From CAJQLB01 sp041392065 (lineage in GTDB: Bacteria > Bacteroidota > Bacteroidia > Flavobacteriales > Flavobacteriaceae), in contig JAWKMU010000005.1 of assembly GCA_041392065.1 (NCBI GenBank), positions 186,001-250,000 on the forward strand: a stretch of 64,000 nt of DNA, written 5' to 3'. Below the pieces are notes generated by a model. The model was not told the origin of the DNA and made no database searches. It saw only the letters and a list, made by a program, of their open reading frames with translations. Below, piece after piece: positions 51,393 through 61,087 of this stretch (its first letter is position 1; every line of letters begins with the position of its first letter). The position numbers and the translations under genes were made by a program.

Positions 51393-52379
51393 ATGCCAAA
51401 AAGCATAAAAAAAATTGGTGTAATGACCTCTGGTGGAGATGCTCCAGGAATGAATGCTGCGATTAGATCAGTAGTTCGTACTTGTGCCTATCACAATATT
51501 GAATGTGTTGGTATTTACAGAGGTTATGATGGTGTTATAGAAGGTGATTATAAAACCATGGATGCTCGTAGCGTAAAAGGAATTATCAATAAAGGAGGAA
51601 CAGTTTTAAAATCTGCACGCTCTAATGAGTTTAGAACCAAAGAAGGGCGTAAAAAAGCTTTTGATAGTTTAACAAAAGCAGGAGTTGGAGCTTTAGTTAC
51701 TATTGGTGGTGATGGAACCTTTACAGGAGCCCTTATCTTTAATGAAGAATACAACTTTCCAGTAATTGGTATACCTGGAACCATAGATAATGATATTTAT
51801 GGTACCTCACATACATTAGGCTACGACACAGCTTTAAACACAGTAGTTGAAGCAATCGATAAAATTAGAGACACTGCAAGTTCACATAACCGATTGTTTT
51901 TTGTTGAAGTTATGGGACGAGATGCAGGTCATATAGCACTAAACGCTGGAGTTGGTGCAGGAGCAGAAGAAATATTGATACCAGAAGAAGATTTAGGCTT
52001 AGAGAGACTTTTAGACTCATTAAAACGAAGCAAGCAATCTGGTAAATCATCAAGTATAGTTGTAGTTGCTGAAGGCGACAAAATAGGAAAAAATGTCTTC
52101 GAGCTTAAAGACTATGTCGATGAAAACATGCCAGATTATGATGTGCGTGTTTCGGTTTTAGGTCATATACAACGTGGTGGAAGCCCTTCGTGTTTTGATA
52201 GAGTCTTAGCCAGTAGAATGGGAGTTAAAGCAGTTGAGTCTTTATTGGAAGGAAAAACAAATTATATGGTAGGACTCATTAATAATAAAATGGAGTTAAC
52301 ACCATTAGAAAATGCTATTAAAGGAAAATCAGAAATAAATTTAGAATTATTACGTGTGTCAGATATAATGACAACTTAA
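51393..52379 (+). CDS. pfkA: ATP-dependent 6-phosphofructokinase
   Basis: PfkA phosphorylates fructose 6-phosphate in glycolysis. The 328-residue length and motifs are those of group A bacterial enzymes: VMTSGGDAPGMNAAIRS, TIGGDGTFTGA (the Gly-Gly-Asp-Gly indicates ATP use over PPi), PGTIDNDIYGTSHTLG with the catalytic Asp, and MGRDAGHIAL. The effector region VLGHIQRGGSPSCFDRV closes the substrate site. The start ATG at 51393 fits. gap follows after 19 bases, so the two glycolytic genes form an operon. Confidence 0.96.
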   Translation: MPKSIKKIGVMTSGGDAPGMNAAIRSVVRTCAYHNIECVGIYRGYDGVIEGDYKTMDARSVKGIINKGGTVLKSARSNEFRTKEGRKKAFDSLTKAGVGALVTIGGDGTFTGALIFNEEYNFPVIGIPGTIDNDIYGTSHTLGYDTALNTVVEAIDKIRDTASSHNRLFFVEVMGRDAGHIALNAGVGAGAEEILIPEEDLGLERLLDSLKRSKQSGKSSSIVVVAEGDKIGKNVFELKDYVDENMPDYDVRVSVLGHIQRGGSPSCFDRVLASRMGVKAVESLLEGKTNYMVGLINNKMELTPLENAIKGKSEINLELLRVSDIMTT

Positions 52380-52398
52380 AAAAACAGAAATTAAACAT

Positions 52399-53400
52399 AT
52401 GTCAAAAATTAAGATAGGAATTAACGGTTTTGGAAGAATAGGAAGAATTGTTTTTAGAGCAACAGTAAACAGACCAGATGTAGATGTTGTTGCCATTAAT
52501 GATTTATTAGAAATTAATCACCTTGCTTACTTATTAGAATACGATTCAGTTCATGGTCGTTTTGATGGTACGATTGAAATTAAAGATGGAAACTTAGTTG
52601 TAAATGGTAAAACCATTAGAGTAACTGCCGAAAGAGACCCAAAAAACTTAAAATGGGACGAAGTTGGAGCAGAAATAGTGGCTGAGTGCACAGGTATTTT
52701 CACCACTTTAGAAACTGCAAATTATCATATTGAAGCTGGAGCAAAAAAAGTAGTAATTTCGGCTCCATCTAAAGACGCTCCAATGTTTGTAATGGGAGTT
52801 AATAATCATACAATAAAAGCATCAGATACTATTGTGTCTAATGCTTCATGTACAACCAACTGTTTAGCTCCATTAGCTAAAGTTATTAATGATAATTTTG
52901 GCTTAGAAGAAGGCTTAATGACTACTGTACATGCTACAACTGCAACTCAACTTACTGTTGATGGTCCTTCAAGAAAAGACTTTAGAGGAGGAAGAAGTGC
53001 TTTAACAAATATCATTCCTGCATCTACTGGAGCTGCAAAAGCTGTTGGCAAGGTTATCCCAGAGTTAAATGGTAAGCTAACAGGAATGGCATTTAGAGTT
53101 CCAACAGCTGATGTTTCGGTTGTTGACCTTACATTCAAGACAAAAAAGGAAACTTCACTTGAAGAAATAAAAAAAGCAGTAAAAGAAGCTTCAGAAGGCT
53201 CAATGAAAGGAGTTTTAGGCTATACTGATGAATTGGTGGTTTCTCAAGATTTTGTAGGTGATACTCATGCAAGTATTTTTGATGCAGATGCTGCAATTGA
53301 GTTAAATTCTAAATTCTTTAAAGTGGTATCTTGGTACGATAACGAATTTGGTTATTCCAATAAACTGGTTGATTTAATCGAATATATTCACAGTTTGTAA
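52399..53400 (+). CDS. gap: Glyceraldehyde-3-phosphate dehydrogenase, type I
   Basis: GapA oxidises glyceraldehyde 3-phosphate with NAD and phosphate. The 333-residue protein has the Rossmann start INGFGRIGRIVFR, the catalytic Cys in NASCTTNCLAPLAK, the substrate-site segments HATTATQLTVDGP and RGGRSALTNIIPAST, and the C-terminal SWYDNEFGYSNKLVDLI. Asn and Asp residues of the NAD site (AINDLLE) favour NAD. It follows pfkA and is ended by a terminator before the kinase gene. Confidence 0.97.
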   Translation: MSKIKIGINGFGRIGRIVFRATVNRPDVDVVAINDLLEINHLAYLLEYDSVHGRFDGTIEIKDGNLVVNGKTIRVTAERDPKNLKWDEVGAEIVAECTGIFTTLETANYHIEAGAKKVVISAPSKDAPMFVMGVNNHTIKASDTIVSNASCTTNCLAPLAKVINDNFGLEEGLMTTVHATTATQLTVDGPSRKDFRGGRSALTNIIPASTGAAKAVGKVIPELNGKLTGMAFRVPTADVSVVDLTFKTKKETSLEEIKKAVKEASEGSMKGVLGYTDELVVSQDFVGDTHASIFDADAAIELNSKFFKVVSWYDNEFGYSNKLVDLIEYIHSL

Positions 53401-53416
53401 AAATGAACAATAATTA

Positions 53417-53451
53417 CTGCTAATCATTAACTTTGGTTAGCAGTTTTTTTT
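53417..53451 (+). terminator. Terminator of the pfkA-gap operon
   Basis: A 9-bp stem with one G-T pair (53417-53425 with 53435-53443) and a 9-base loop is followed by eight T, 16 bases after the gap stop. Confidence 0.85.
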
Positions 53452-53469
53452 ATATACAAATTCAAGCAT

Positions 53470-54324
53470 ATGATTTTTATAGTTGATAGTGGTTCTACAA
53501 AATGCGATTGGTTAGCCATTGATAAAAATGGGAAACAATTATTAGAAAAGCAAAGGACCAAAGGCATGAACCCAGCAATATTGAGCGAAAAGAAGCTTAT
53601 AAAAATCATTAAGACCAATACAACCATATTTGAGGTTAGAAACGAAGTAAAAAAAATATTTTTCTATGGAGCTGGTTGTGGTACAGAAAAACCAAGATTA
53701 CTATTAAAACGTGTACTCGAAGAGTTTTTTGTTAATGCTAAAGTAGAGGTTAATGAAGATACATATGCAGCTGTATATGCAACAGTTGGCAGTACATTAG
53801 AACCTGCTGTTGTATGCATTCTGGGAACAGGATCTAATTGTAGCTATTTTAATGGAAATGTATTAGAACAGCGTGTTAAGTCCTTAGGATATTCTATAAT
53901 GGATGATGCTTCTGGCAACTATTTTGGCAGACAATTGATAAGAGATTATTATTTTAATCACATGCCTGAAAATCTTAAAGTTTCTTTTGCCGAGAAATAT
54001 AATATGGATTCAGATTATATTAAGTACAACCTTTATAAACAACCAAATCCAAATGCTTTTTTAGCATCGTTTGCTGAATTTATGTTCCTTAACAAAGACT
54101 CAGATTACATTGAAAACTTAATTAAAAATGGTATTAGATTGTTTGCAAAGAATATGATTTTGCAATTTAGCGATGTACTTCCAAACGTTAAAGTACATTT
54201 TGCTGGCTCTATTGCTTATCTTTCTCAAAACGAAATTAAAGAAGTTGCTAAAGAAATGGGCTTTACTGTTGGTAATTTTGCAAGACGACCAATTGAAGGT
54301 TTAGTTGCTTACCACAGCAAGTAA
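53470..54324 (+). CDS. BadF/BadG-family ATPase, probable N-acetylglucosamine kinase
   Basis: The 284-residue protein belongs to the ASKHA kinases of the BadF/BcrA type. The first phosphate loop is IVDSGSTKCDWLAID, the second is VVCILGTGSNCSYFNG, and the adenosine motif is VKVHFAGSIAYLSQ. Short members of this group in Bacteroidota are annotated as N-acetylglucosamine kinases, phosphorylating sugar from peptidoglycan or chitin; specificity is not proven here. It starts 18 bases after the T run of the gap terminator. Confidence 0.83.
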   Translation: MIFIVDSGSTKCDWLAIDKNGKQLLEKQRTKGMNPAILSEKKLIKIIKTNTTIFEVRNEVKKIFFYGAGCGTEKPRLLLKRVLEEFFVNAKVEVNEDTYAAVYATVGSTLEPAVVCILGTGSNCSYFNGNVLEQRVKSLGYSIMDDASGNYFGRQLIRDYYFNHMPENLKVSFAEKYNMDSDYIKYNLYKQPNPNAFLASFAEFMFLNKDSDYIENLIKNGIRLFAKNMILQFSDVLPNVKVHFAGSIAYLSQNEIKEVAKEMGFTVGNFARRPIEGLVAYHSK

Positions 54325-54334
54325 CTTTAAAAAA

Positions 54335-55378
54335 TCAATCTTTAGTATAAACTTGATTTTCTTGTTCAGCAACTCGAATAAATGTGGTACGTTTAGTAAG
54401 TTCTTTTAAACGCTGAGCACCAACATAAGTGCAAGTGCTTCTAAGTCCTCCTAAAATATCTTGTAAAGTAGATTCTACTTCACCTCTATAAGGTACTTTA
54501 ACAGTTTTTCCCTCACTTGCTCTATATTCAGCTACACCACCAACATGTTTTTCCATGGCAGTTTGAGAACTCATACCATAGAATTTTTTAAAAGGCTTTC
54601 CTTCATGTTCTATTAATTCGCCTCCACTTTCATTATGTCCAGCTAGCATTCCACCAAGCATCACAAAATCTGCTCCAGCACCAAAGGCTTTTGCAATATC
54701 TCCAGGAATGGTACAACCACCATCACTTATAATTTGTCCACCCAAACCATGAGCAGCATCTGCACACTCTATGATTGCTGATAATTGCGGATAACCAACA
54801 CCAGTTTTAACTCTTGTTGTACAAACGCTTCCAGGTCCAATGCCAACTTTAACAACATCTGCTCCAGAGAGTAGTAGTTCTTCAACCATTTCGCCAGTGA
54901 CAACATTTCCAGCTATAATTACTTTGTCTGGATATAGCTCTCTTGTTTTCTTGACAAAATTCGCAAAGTATTCACTATAGCCATTGGCAACATCAATGCA
55001 TATAAATTTATATTGCGGATTGAAATTTAATATAGAAGCTAATTTTTCAGAATCCTGTTTGCCAATTCCTGTGCTTATAGCTACAAAGTTTTCTATGCCA
55101 TCTGGTGCATTAGATGAAAACACATTCCAATCGGTTATTGAATAATGTTTATGTATTGCAGTAAACAGTTTTTGATTTGATAGTGCAAGAGCCATTTCAA
55201 AAGTGCCAACAGTATCCATGTTTGCTGCCATAATTGGTATTCCTTTCCAAACATAATTACTATGCATAAACTTGAATTCTCTATTTAAATCAACTTGTGA
55301 CCTACTTTTTAAAGTAGATCGTTTCGGTCTAATCATCACGTCCTTAAACCCTAATTTTATTTCATATTCAATACGCAT
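54335..55378 (-). CDS. guaC: GMP reductase
   Basis: GuaC reduces GMP to IMP with NADPH in purine salvage. I take the ATG at 55378, giving 347 residues, exactly the E. coli length; a start at 55429 adds an unmatched 17 residues. The sequence is close to the E. coli enzyme across its length: KLGFKDVMIRPKRSTLKSRS, AANMDTVGTFEMALAL, CIDVANGYSEYF, and GIGPGSVCTTRVKTGVGYPQ with the catalytic Cys. YGMSSQTAMEKHVGGVAEYR replaces the IMP dehydrogenase flap, and there are no CBS domains, which excludes GuaB. It converges with the kinase gene. Confidence 0.95.
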   Translation of the reverse strand: MRIEYEIKLGFKDVMIRPKRSTLKSRSQVDLNREFKFMHSNYVWKGIPIMAANMDTVGTFEMALALSNQKLFTAIHKHYSITDWNVFSSNAPDGIENFVAISTGIGKQDSEKLASILNFNPQYKFICIDVANGYSEYFANFVKKTRELYPDKVIIAGNVVTGEMVEELLLSGADVVKVGIGPGSVCTTRVKTGVGYPQLSAIIECADAAHGLGGQIISDGGCTIPGDIAKAFGAGADFVMLGGMLAGHNESGGELIEHEGKPFKKFYGMSSQTAMEKHVGGVAEYRASEGKTVKVPYRGEVESTLQDILGGLRSTCTYVGAQRLKELTKRTTFIRVAEQENQVYTKD

Positions 55379-55516
55379 AATGTGAAGTGTTTGGTTACTA
55401 TCAAATTTAAGAATTATTCCATGACTCAATACGATTAGTTATTAACAACTTTTGAATGTTTTACCTATTTGAAATATATTGTAACACTTAGTATTCGCTT
55501 TTAATCTTATTTTTTT

Positions 55517-57778
55517 ATGAAGAAAATTATCCTAAATCACGCTTTCGTTGCTTTATTCTTTTTAATGCCTACCATAGTTGCAGCACAGCAGTTTACTCAA
55601 AATAAATTACTCACTATCGACAGAATTTACAATTCAAACGAATTTTCACAGGAATATGAAAGACCAATGCAATGGATTGAAAATGGAGATGCTTACATTA
55701 TTATTGAAAAATCTAATACAAAAATAGGTGGAGACGACCTCATAAAATATACTACAGCTAAACAAGAAAGAACAGTATTCATTTCTGCGGAATCTTTACT
55801 AGTTGATGGAAAACCTTTACAAATAAGTAGCTTCACTTTGTCTGATGATGGCTCTAAGGTTTTGTTTTTTAATAATACAAGCCGTGTTTGGCGTTCTTAC
55901 ACAAAAGGAGATTATTGGGTTTACGATTTTAACACAAAAAAAATAAAGCAACTTGGAGCTTCATTTAAGCCTTCTTCATTAATGTTTGCAAAATTTTCTG
56001 CAGATAATAAGTTCGTGGCTTATGTGCAGAATTTTAATATTTACAAAGAAGATTTTTCATCAGGAGAAGTCACACAACTTACCTTTGATGGCACAGAAGA
56101 TATTATAAATGGGACTTTTGATTGGGCTTACGAAGAAGAATTTGGAAAACGTGATGGTTTTTCATGGAGTCCGAAAGCAAATTACATTGCTTATTGGCAA
56201 ATAGATGCTAGTGAGATAGAAACGTTTTATATGATAAATAATACAGATTCTATCTATTCTAAACCAGTTCCATTGCAGTACCCAAAAGTTGGTAGAGAGC
56301 CTTCAGGAGCAAAACTTGGTTTAGTACATCTGAACTCAAATAAGACCGAATGGCTACCAATTCCTGGAGGAGAGAAAGAAAATTATATTCCTGGTATGCA
56401 ATGGGTTAATGACGATTTAATGCTCATTCAGCAAATGAATCGCCATCAAAACCAACTAATTGTTTGGTCTTATAAACCTTCAACTAAAAATCTTAAAAAA
56501 GTATATACTGAAGTTGAAGAAACTTGGGTAGATTTAGGTTATCCAGACATTTCAGCAGATGGTTGGGGAAATAATGACTTACCAATTGTGGATAATGGCT
56601 CAGCATTTTTAAGAATGACAGAAACTGACCAATGGAGACATATTTATAAAATTAATATTACAACTGGAGAAAAAACGTTAATCACACCCTTTGATTTCGA
56701 TGTTGCCTCCATTCGTCCAGCTACTGATAAAGATTTATATTTTATAGCTTCTCCAAACAATAGCACACAACGCTATTTGTATAAAACCGATCTAAAAGGT
56801 AAAGGCAAAGTAAAGCGTATTACACCAATTAACTATGAAGGCGTTAATAATTATAGTTTTGCTCCAAATGGAAAATATGCCAAACATATACACCAAAGTT
56901 CTTCAGAACCTAGAACATCTCATTTAGTAGAGTTGCCATCACATAACATTATTAAAGCTTTAGCTGAAAATAAGGCTTATAAAGACAAACTCAATTGGCT
57001 GGATCTTCCAGACGTTAAATTTACTAAAGTTACCACTGAAGAGGGTATTGAAATTGATGTGAGAATGGTGCTTCCTGTTGGTTTTGATGAAACCAAAAAG
57101 TATCCTGTTCTATTTCATGTATATGGTGAACCTTGGGGACAAGTAGCGACTGATACACAAATTGGTTTGTGGATTATTATGATGGCACAAAAAGGTTATG
57201 TTATTATTGATATGGATAACAGAGGTACGCCTTGTTTAAAAGGAAGTGCGTGGCGTAAAAGCATATATAGAAAAATAGGTGTCATTAATGCGTTAGATCA
57301 AGGTCAGGCTGCAAAGGAAATTTTAAAATTACCTTATTTAGATAATGAACGAACAGCAGTTTGGGGCTGGAGTGGAGGAGGCTCAATGACACTTAACCTG
57401 ATGTTTAAGTATCCTGAAATTTATAAAACAGGAATTGCAGTTGCAGCAGTTTCTAATCAGTTGATTTACGATAACATCTATCAAGAGCGTTATATGGGTT
57501 TGCCACAGGAAAACAAAGAAGATTTTATAAATGGTTCTCCAATAACTTATGCTAAAAACCTTAAAGGAAATTTATTAATTGTTCATGGAACTGGTGATGA
57601 TAATGTACATTATCAAAGTGCTGAAATGCTAATTAATGAACTGATTAAACAGAACAAACAATTTAGAGTGATGCCTTATCCAAACCGATCACATGGAATT
57701 TGGGAAGGACAAAATACAACAAGGCATTTATACACCATGTTGACTAATTATTTACTGGAAAATACGCCTCCAAATTAG
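55517..57778 (+). CDS. Exported S9-family dipeptidyl-peptidase IV-like serine peptidase
   Basis: The 753-residue enzyme has a signal peptide (VALFFLMPTIVAAQQ), so it acts in the periplasm or outside. An N-terminal beta-propeller (about residues 30-490, with DPPIV_N-type segments WAYEEEFGKRDGFSWSPKAN and YIAYWQIDASEIETFY; the EE pair anchors the substrate amino end) precedes the alpha/beta-hydrolase domain. Catalytic residues are Ser in WGWSGGGSMTLNL, Asp in VHGTGDDNVHYQ and His in YPNRSHGIWEG. It should remove N-terminal X-Pro dipeptides or similar di/tripeptides. It is a single gene facing ridA, whose stop is only four bases away. Confidence 0.93.
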   Translation: MKKIILNHAFVALFFLMPTIVAAQQFTQNKLLTIDRIYNSNEFSQEYERPMQWIENGDAYIIIEKSNTKIGGDDLIKYTTAKQERTVFISAESLLVDGKPLQISSFTLSDDGSKVLFFNNTSRVWRSYTKGDYWVYDFNTKKIKQLGASFKPSSLMFAKFSADNKFVAYVQNFNIYKEDFSSGEVTQLTFDGTEDIINGTFDWAYEEEFGKRDGFSWSPKANYIAYWQIDASEIETFYMINNTDSIYSKPVPLQYPKVGREPSGAKLGLVHLNSNKTEWLPIPGGEKENYIPGMQWVNDDLMLIQQMNRHQNQLIVWSYKPSTKNLKKVYTEVEETWVDLGYPDISADGWGNNDLPIVDNGSAFLRMTETDQWRHIYKINITTGEKTLITPFDFDVASIRPATDKDLYFIASPNNSTQRYLYKTDLKGKGKVKRITPINYEGVNNYSFAPNGKYAKHIHQSSSEPRTSHLVELPSHNIIKALAENKAYKDKLNWLDLPDVKFTKVTTEEGIEIDVRMVLPVGFDETKKYPVLFHVYGEPWGQVATDTQIGLWIIMMAQKGYVIIDMDNRGTPCLKGSAWRKSIYRKIGVINALDQGQAAKEILKLPYLDNERTAVWGWSGGGSMTLNLMFKYPEIYKTGIAVAAVSNQLIYDNIYQERYMGLPQENKEDFINGSPITYAKNLKGNLLIVHGTGDDNVHYQSAEMLINELIKQNKQFRVMPYPNRSHGIWEGQNTTRHLYTMLTNYLLENTPPN

Positions 57779-57782
57779 AGGT

Positions 57783-58163
57783 TTATTTTACCGCAATCAT
57801 GCTGATTTCAACATTGACATCTTTAGGTAAACGTGCAACTTGAACAGTCTCTCTTGCAGGAGCAGTATCCTCATTAAAGTAGCTACCATAGACTTCATTA
57901 ATTTGCGAGAAGTTATTCATATCACTAATAAAAATAGAAGTTTTTACAACATTTTCAAATGTCATTCCAGCTTCAGTTAAAACGGCTTTCATGTTTTCCA
58001 TGACTTGTTTAGTTTCGGTTTTTATATCATCTAAAACCAAAGCCATAGTTTCTGGATTAAATGCTATTTGACCAGATGTATAAAGTGTATTTCCGCTTAA
58101 AACAGCTTGAGAATATGGGCCAATTGGAGCAGGAGCTTTTGATGTAGTTATGATTGTTTTCAT
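57783..58163 (-). CDS. ridA: RidA family enamine/imine deaminase
   Basis: RidA hydrolyses reactive enamines and imines from PLP enzymes, protecting the cell. The 126-residue protein has the family form: the N-terminal PAPIGPYSQAVLSGNTLYTS GQ region, FENVVKTSIFISDMNNFSQI, and the active-site block APARETVQVARLPKD with the conserved Arg and ending VEISMIAVK. Length is standard. It lies 72 bases after the lptD start-to-stop orientation neighbour and may be transcribed with it, as both are on the minus strand. Confidence 0.94.
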   Translation of the reverse strand: MKTIITTSKAPAPIGPYSQAVLSGNTLYTSGQIAFNPETMALVLDDIKTETKQVMENMKAVLTEAGMTFENVVKTSIFISDMNNFSQINEVYGSYFNEDTAPARETVQVARLPKDVNVEISMIAVK

Positions 58164-58235
58164 TGAAAATTAATTTTCATTTCCGTGAAAATGGAAATCT
58201 GTTATTTTTTATAAATATATTATTAAAATCTAATA

Positions 58236-60947
58236 TTAAAGTTGTCTATCTCTTTGTCTACGTTTATCGTATTTAATATCACTTAAAATACTAGATTTTA
58301 TACCAATAAAGAAGTTCCATTGTTTATTAATGCCTATTGGTACCCAAGAAAAATCCATTTTCCAACTTAATAAATCACGAGAAAATCTTAACTGTGTTAA
58401 GGTTACACCTTTATTTTTTAAATCGTAACCAGACGAAACTCCAACACTCCAACGAGGTGATAAATCTACGTTCCCTGAAACCATTAATGAGTGAGAAGAA
58501 ATCTCATCTTCTCGTCTTGTATTTGAATAATTAACAGCATAAGCAAAATTAAAACTCCAAGGAATCTTATAATTATACAATTCGCTAGGTTCTTCTTCTG
58601 AATTAGTGTCATTATCAGTATTCAATCGTTGGTCTGCAAAGTCTTGAGGTTTTCCAAATAAATCATCATCTCGACCACCACTTCTTAATGATTCTTCCCT
58701 CGCTCTAATATCTTGAGGTGTCTCTTCTCTTTCTTTACCATCAGAAGACCTACTGCTTAAAGTATATCTCAAAGTCAAATTAGCACTTGTTAATCTGAAT
58801 AAGCTTCCACCATTATCAATATTAAAGGTATTAATTTTAGTATTATTGTTATTTAGAGCATAAGGGTCTAAGGTAGCACCAAAATTAACTTGCATTTTGT
58901 TATTGAAAAGCTGAGTGCCTCCAGTAACATTTACAGGAGACCAACGCAAAGAATCAGCAGCAATATTATATGATGTAGAGAAGTTTAGCGTATTAAGTAA
59001 TATTATTTTTTTAGGCTCTGTAGCTGTACTGTCCTTATCTCTAACTTTGGCTTCTATGTTATTACTCAATGATAGGCCAATAGAACTCGATAAGTTTTTA
59101 TTTGGACTTCCATAAATTGAATTTTCAAAACGAGAATATTCAACTTCAGCAGTAGTTAAGCCATTGGCATCAACTACTTCATAGGTTTCATAATAGTTGT
59201 TAAATGCAGGAGTTAAATTATAGCTAATGCTTGGTCGCATAACATGCCTAATGGCTTGAATTTTTTTATCCTCTCCAAACTCAAACATTCCATAAACAGT
59301 TGTTCCTAAACTCATATTGAAGTTATAAGTTCTAAACGAATCAAAATTATTCAATTCAGTTTCAACAACCTGCTGGTTATCTCGATCGTATTCCTTGTTA
59401 ACAGTATTTAATGTCCAGCTTTCTTGATAATTTGCTCCAGTACTAAAACTTAAGTATTTAAAAAGTTTAAAGTTGGTCGTTATCGGAATACTGTGTTGCA
59501 TACCAATCTTTGCATCATCAAACATTTCCTTCTTAAAGAAAAGTGAATCTGTGGTTTGTATCCTGTTTTCTCCTCTAACATTATATTGCATATTAATATT
59601 TTGAATAAAACCTTTTTTAGAGCCTACTTTTGGTGCAAATGGAAAAACTCTACCAACACTAGCTTGTAATGTTGGTAAGGTCATATTAATTACTTCCGTT
59701 TGTGTATTTTGTGAGTGAGTTGCTGTTAAATTAAGGTTAACTTGAGGCTCACCCTGAAATGTTTTTGAATAAGATATTGAAGAAGCTAGAGTATTGTTAA
59801 GTGTATTAGATATATTAAGTTGATTAATTGATTGCTGGTAGTAGCGACTACTACCTAAGTTTACTGAAGCAGAAAACCTCGAATTAGGATTTGCTTTTGC
59901 ATCTTGGTTGTGTGACCATCTTATGTTATAAATAGAGCTTTTGGCATAGTCTGGAAAACCGCGTTCACTTGTGATTAAATTTTCATACCTAAAACTCACA
60001 TTTCCTCTAAATTTATATCGAGCAGCATACTGACTTTGCATACGTAAGCCATAACTACCGTTGGTAAAGTAATCTCCAGTAACAGCTAAGTCTGCATAAT
60101 CGCTAATAGCAAAATAATAGCCTCCATTCTGTATGTTGTAACCTCTGTTGCTATCTTCACCAAAGGATGGAAAAATTAATCCAGAGGTTTGTTTCCTTGT
60201 CAAAGGAAAATAGGCAAATGGCAATCCAATAGGTGTTGGTACATCTGCAATAAACATGTTAGTTAATCCAGTTACCACTTTTTTACCAGGAACAATTTTT
60301 GCCTTTCGCATTAAAAAATAGTATTCTGGGTCGTCAGGATCAGCAGAAGTTGTAAATTTTCCTCTATTAATAAAATAAACCGAATCGTTTTCCTTTTTTG
60401 TAAGCTCAGCAATAATATAACCACCACTTTGCTCAGTTCTTGAATTCCAAACCAAAGCTTTTTCAGTATCAAAATTAAATCTTATGGAATCTGGTTCTAT
60501 TACATCTTGCCCTTGCTTAAATATTGGCGCTTGAGAATAGTTGCCCAAAGTATCTTTTAAACGTCCTGCATAAACCTCATTATTTTGGTGGTTAATAACA
60601 ATGATTCCAGCAGTAATTTCCATATCTAAATAGGTTACTTTGGCATTGTTATATAAGTATGTTTTTTGTTCCTTTCGGTTATAGGACACATAATCAGTTG
60701 CAGAGTATTTTACTATACCTTCTAAAAAACCTTTTTTTATTGGAACAGTATCTTGTTTTACAGTATCCTGATCTCTTAAAGGTTTTTGTATTTGAAACAG
60801 GGAATCAATAGTAGTTTTAAGAGTATCTTGTTCTACTTTTGCCTTTATTGGTTTAGTTTTTGGAGGTATATCCTGAGCGAAGCCAAAAGTGTTTATAAAC
60901 ACTGTAAAACTTAGGGCTAAAAGTATATGAAAGATGTTTGTTCGCAA
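58236..60947 (-). CDS. lptD: LPS-assembly protein LptD-like outer-membrane beta-barrel
   Basis: LptD inserts lipopolysaccharide into the outer membrane. I place the start at a TTG (60947), giving about 904 residues, because a strong promoter lies just upstream and the resulting N-terminus is a clean signal peptide (IFHILLALSFTVFINTFGFAQ). A longer reading to 61064 includes the promoter as codons. The N-terminal OstA-like beta-jelly domain spans about residues 75-200 (VSYNRKEQKTYLYNNAKVTY, MEITAGIIVINHQNNEVYAG). Barrel strands follow, with PIGLPFAYFPLTRKQTSGL and IFPSFGEDSNRGYNIQNGGY typical of LptD. It is the Bacteroidota version, long with many aromatic strands. Confidence 0.9.
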   Translation of the reverse strand: MRTNIFHILLALSFTVFINTFGFAQDIPPKTKPIKAKVEQDTLKTTIDSLFQIQKPLRDQDTVKQDTVPIKKGFLEGIVKYSATDYVSYNRKEQKTYLYNNAKVTYLDMEITAGIIVINHQNNEVYAGRLKDTLGNYSQAPIFKQGQDVIEPDSIRFNFDTEKALVWNSRTEQSGGYIIAELTKKENDSVYFINRGKFTTSADPDDPEYYFLMRKAKIVPGKKVVTGLTNMFIADVPTPIGLPFAYFPLTRKQTSGLIFPSFGEDSNRGYNIQNGGYYFAISDYADLAVTGDYFTNGSYGLRMQSQYAARYKFRGNVSFRYENLITSERGFPDYAKSSIYNIRWSHNQDAKANPNSRFSASVNLGSSRYYQQSINQLNISNTLNNTLASSISYSKTFQGEPQVNLNLTATHSQNTQTEVINMTLPTLQASVGRVFPFAPKVGSKKGFIQNINMQYNVRGENRIQTTDSLFFKKEMFDDAKIGMQHSIPITTNFKLFKYLSFSTGANYQESWTLNTVNKEYDRDNQQVVETELNNFDSFRTYNFNMSLGTTVYGMFEFGEDKKIQAIRHVMRPSISYNLTPAFNNYYETYEVVDANGLTTAEVEYSRFENSIYGSPNKNLSSSIGLSLSNNIEAKVRDKDSTATEPKKIILLNTLNFSTSYNIAADSLRWSPVNVTGGTQLFNNKMQVNFGATLDPYALNNNNTKINTFNIDNGGSLFRLTSANLTLRYTLSSRSSDGKEREETPQDIRAREESLRSGGRDDDLFGKPQDFADQRLNTDNDTNSEEEPSELYNYKIPWSFNFAYAVNYSNTRREDEISSHSLMVSGNVDLSPRWSVGVSSGYDLKNKGVTLTQLRFSRDLLSWKMDFSWVPIGINKQWNFFIGIKSSILSDIKYDKRRQRDRQL

Positions 60948-60967
60948 CGCTTTTAGATGTATTTTTG

Positions 60968-60999
60968 CAAAAGTATGGCTCGGTTTTTGAATAGCCAAA
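60968..60999 (-). promoter_or_regulatory. Promoter of lptD
   Basis: On the minus strand TTTG (60999-60996), a 20-base spacer, then TACTTTTG (60975-60968): a full Bacteroidota promoter. Transcription would start about 15 bases before the TTG start codon at 60947. Confidence 0.7.
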
Positions 61000-61087
61000 A
61001 CTACATAAATTTTTTTTGTGATGTTTACGATTATGAGAAATTTATGATTTATAAAATAAACCAAGTTTTTAAGCCGTTAAAGTCTCT

